This document shows positions 63,999 through 64,000 of a stretch of DNA of 64,000 nucleotides, piece by piece. Both the position numbers and the translations under genes were made by a program. Positions within the stretch are counted from its first letter, which is position 1; every line of letters begins with the position of its first letter. Under the pieces are notes generated by a model. The model was not told where the DNA came from and ran no database searches. It saw only the letters and a list, made by a program, of their open reading frames with translations. The stretch covers positions 558,001 through 622,000 of the forward strand of contig NZ_SPQZ01000002.1 of the NCBI RefSeq assembly GCF_004570845.1, in the 5' to 3' direction. This DNA comes from Orlajensenia leifsoniae. Lineage in GTDB: Bacteria; Actinomycetota; Actinomycetes; Actinomycetales; Microbacteriaceae.

Positions 63999-64000
63999 AC

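Overview
The window is GC-rich chromosomal DNA from an actinobacterium, most likely of the family Microbacteriaceae (inference; I cannot name the genus). Support comes from DUF3145, DUF4191, a polyphosphate glucokinase, GlnE with two type I glutamine synthetases, a FasR-fabD-fabH-acpP-fabF block, a class A RNase P RNA, frequent GTG starts, and many promoters of the form TANNNT-N6/7-start codon that predict leaderless mRNAs. Coding density is high: apart from rnpB and its flanks there is no gene-free stretch above about 300 bases. I saw no CRISPR array, insertion sequence, rRNA operon or prophage.

Layout. 1-4.2 kb: 3' part of pepA, then lpdA and a one-lipoyl-domain E2 (sucB). 4.2-7.0 kb: membrane Ser/Thr pseudokinase, DUF4191 protein, RDD protein. 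7.0-15.4 kb: nitrogen assimilation, with glnA behind a four-half-site GlnR box and a glnA2-glnE pair on the other strand; a CPBP membrane protease and an LPXTG-anchored ice-binding-like adhesin lie between them. 15.4-17.3 kb: panB, a SPOR-like small protein and ppgK. 17.3-25.4 kb: complete kdpFABCDE operon, preceded by a foldable leader and an extra 27-residue membrane peptide. 25.4-30 kb: rnpB with a repeat-rich 3' flank, zinc-ribbon coiled-coil protein, Nif3, EamA exporter, tRNA-Val, membrane protein, peroxiredoxin. 30-37.7 kb: aceE followed by fasR-fabD-fabH-acpP-fabF, so acetyl-CoA production sits beside the type II fatty acid synthase. 37.8-45.3 kb: MFS exporter, DUF3145, PadR, a PolA-like polymerase, a small protein, an AlkA-like glycosylase, a RibD/DHFR-like reductase, a DUF2510-like small protein, a UBP zinc finger. 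45.3-52.8 kb: tRNA(CAU), glycosyltransferase, NIPA-like transporter, def, a degenerate histidine kinase coupled to azlC-azlD, a SHOCT protein, a NarL-type two-component pair. 52.9-60.5 kb: tRNA-Asn and a peptide/nickel-type ABC operon (binding lipoprotein, two permeases, a fused double ATPase, a third ATPase) ending in a D-2-hydroxyacid dehydrogenase. 60.6-64 kb: dnaG, dgt and the 3' tip of a probable dusB.

Most of the window is ordinary actinobacterial core. The best candidates for something not well described are: (i) the kdp leader RNA plus the extra micropeptide ahead of kdpF; (ii) the histidine-less kinase translationally coupled to AzlC/AzlD; (iii) the sortase-anchored ice-binding-like protein; (iv) the membrane pseudokinase. 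No computation was run: coordinates and motifs come from reading the sequence, and family names from recognition of motifs.
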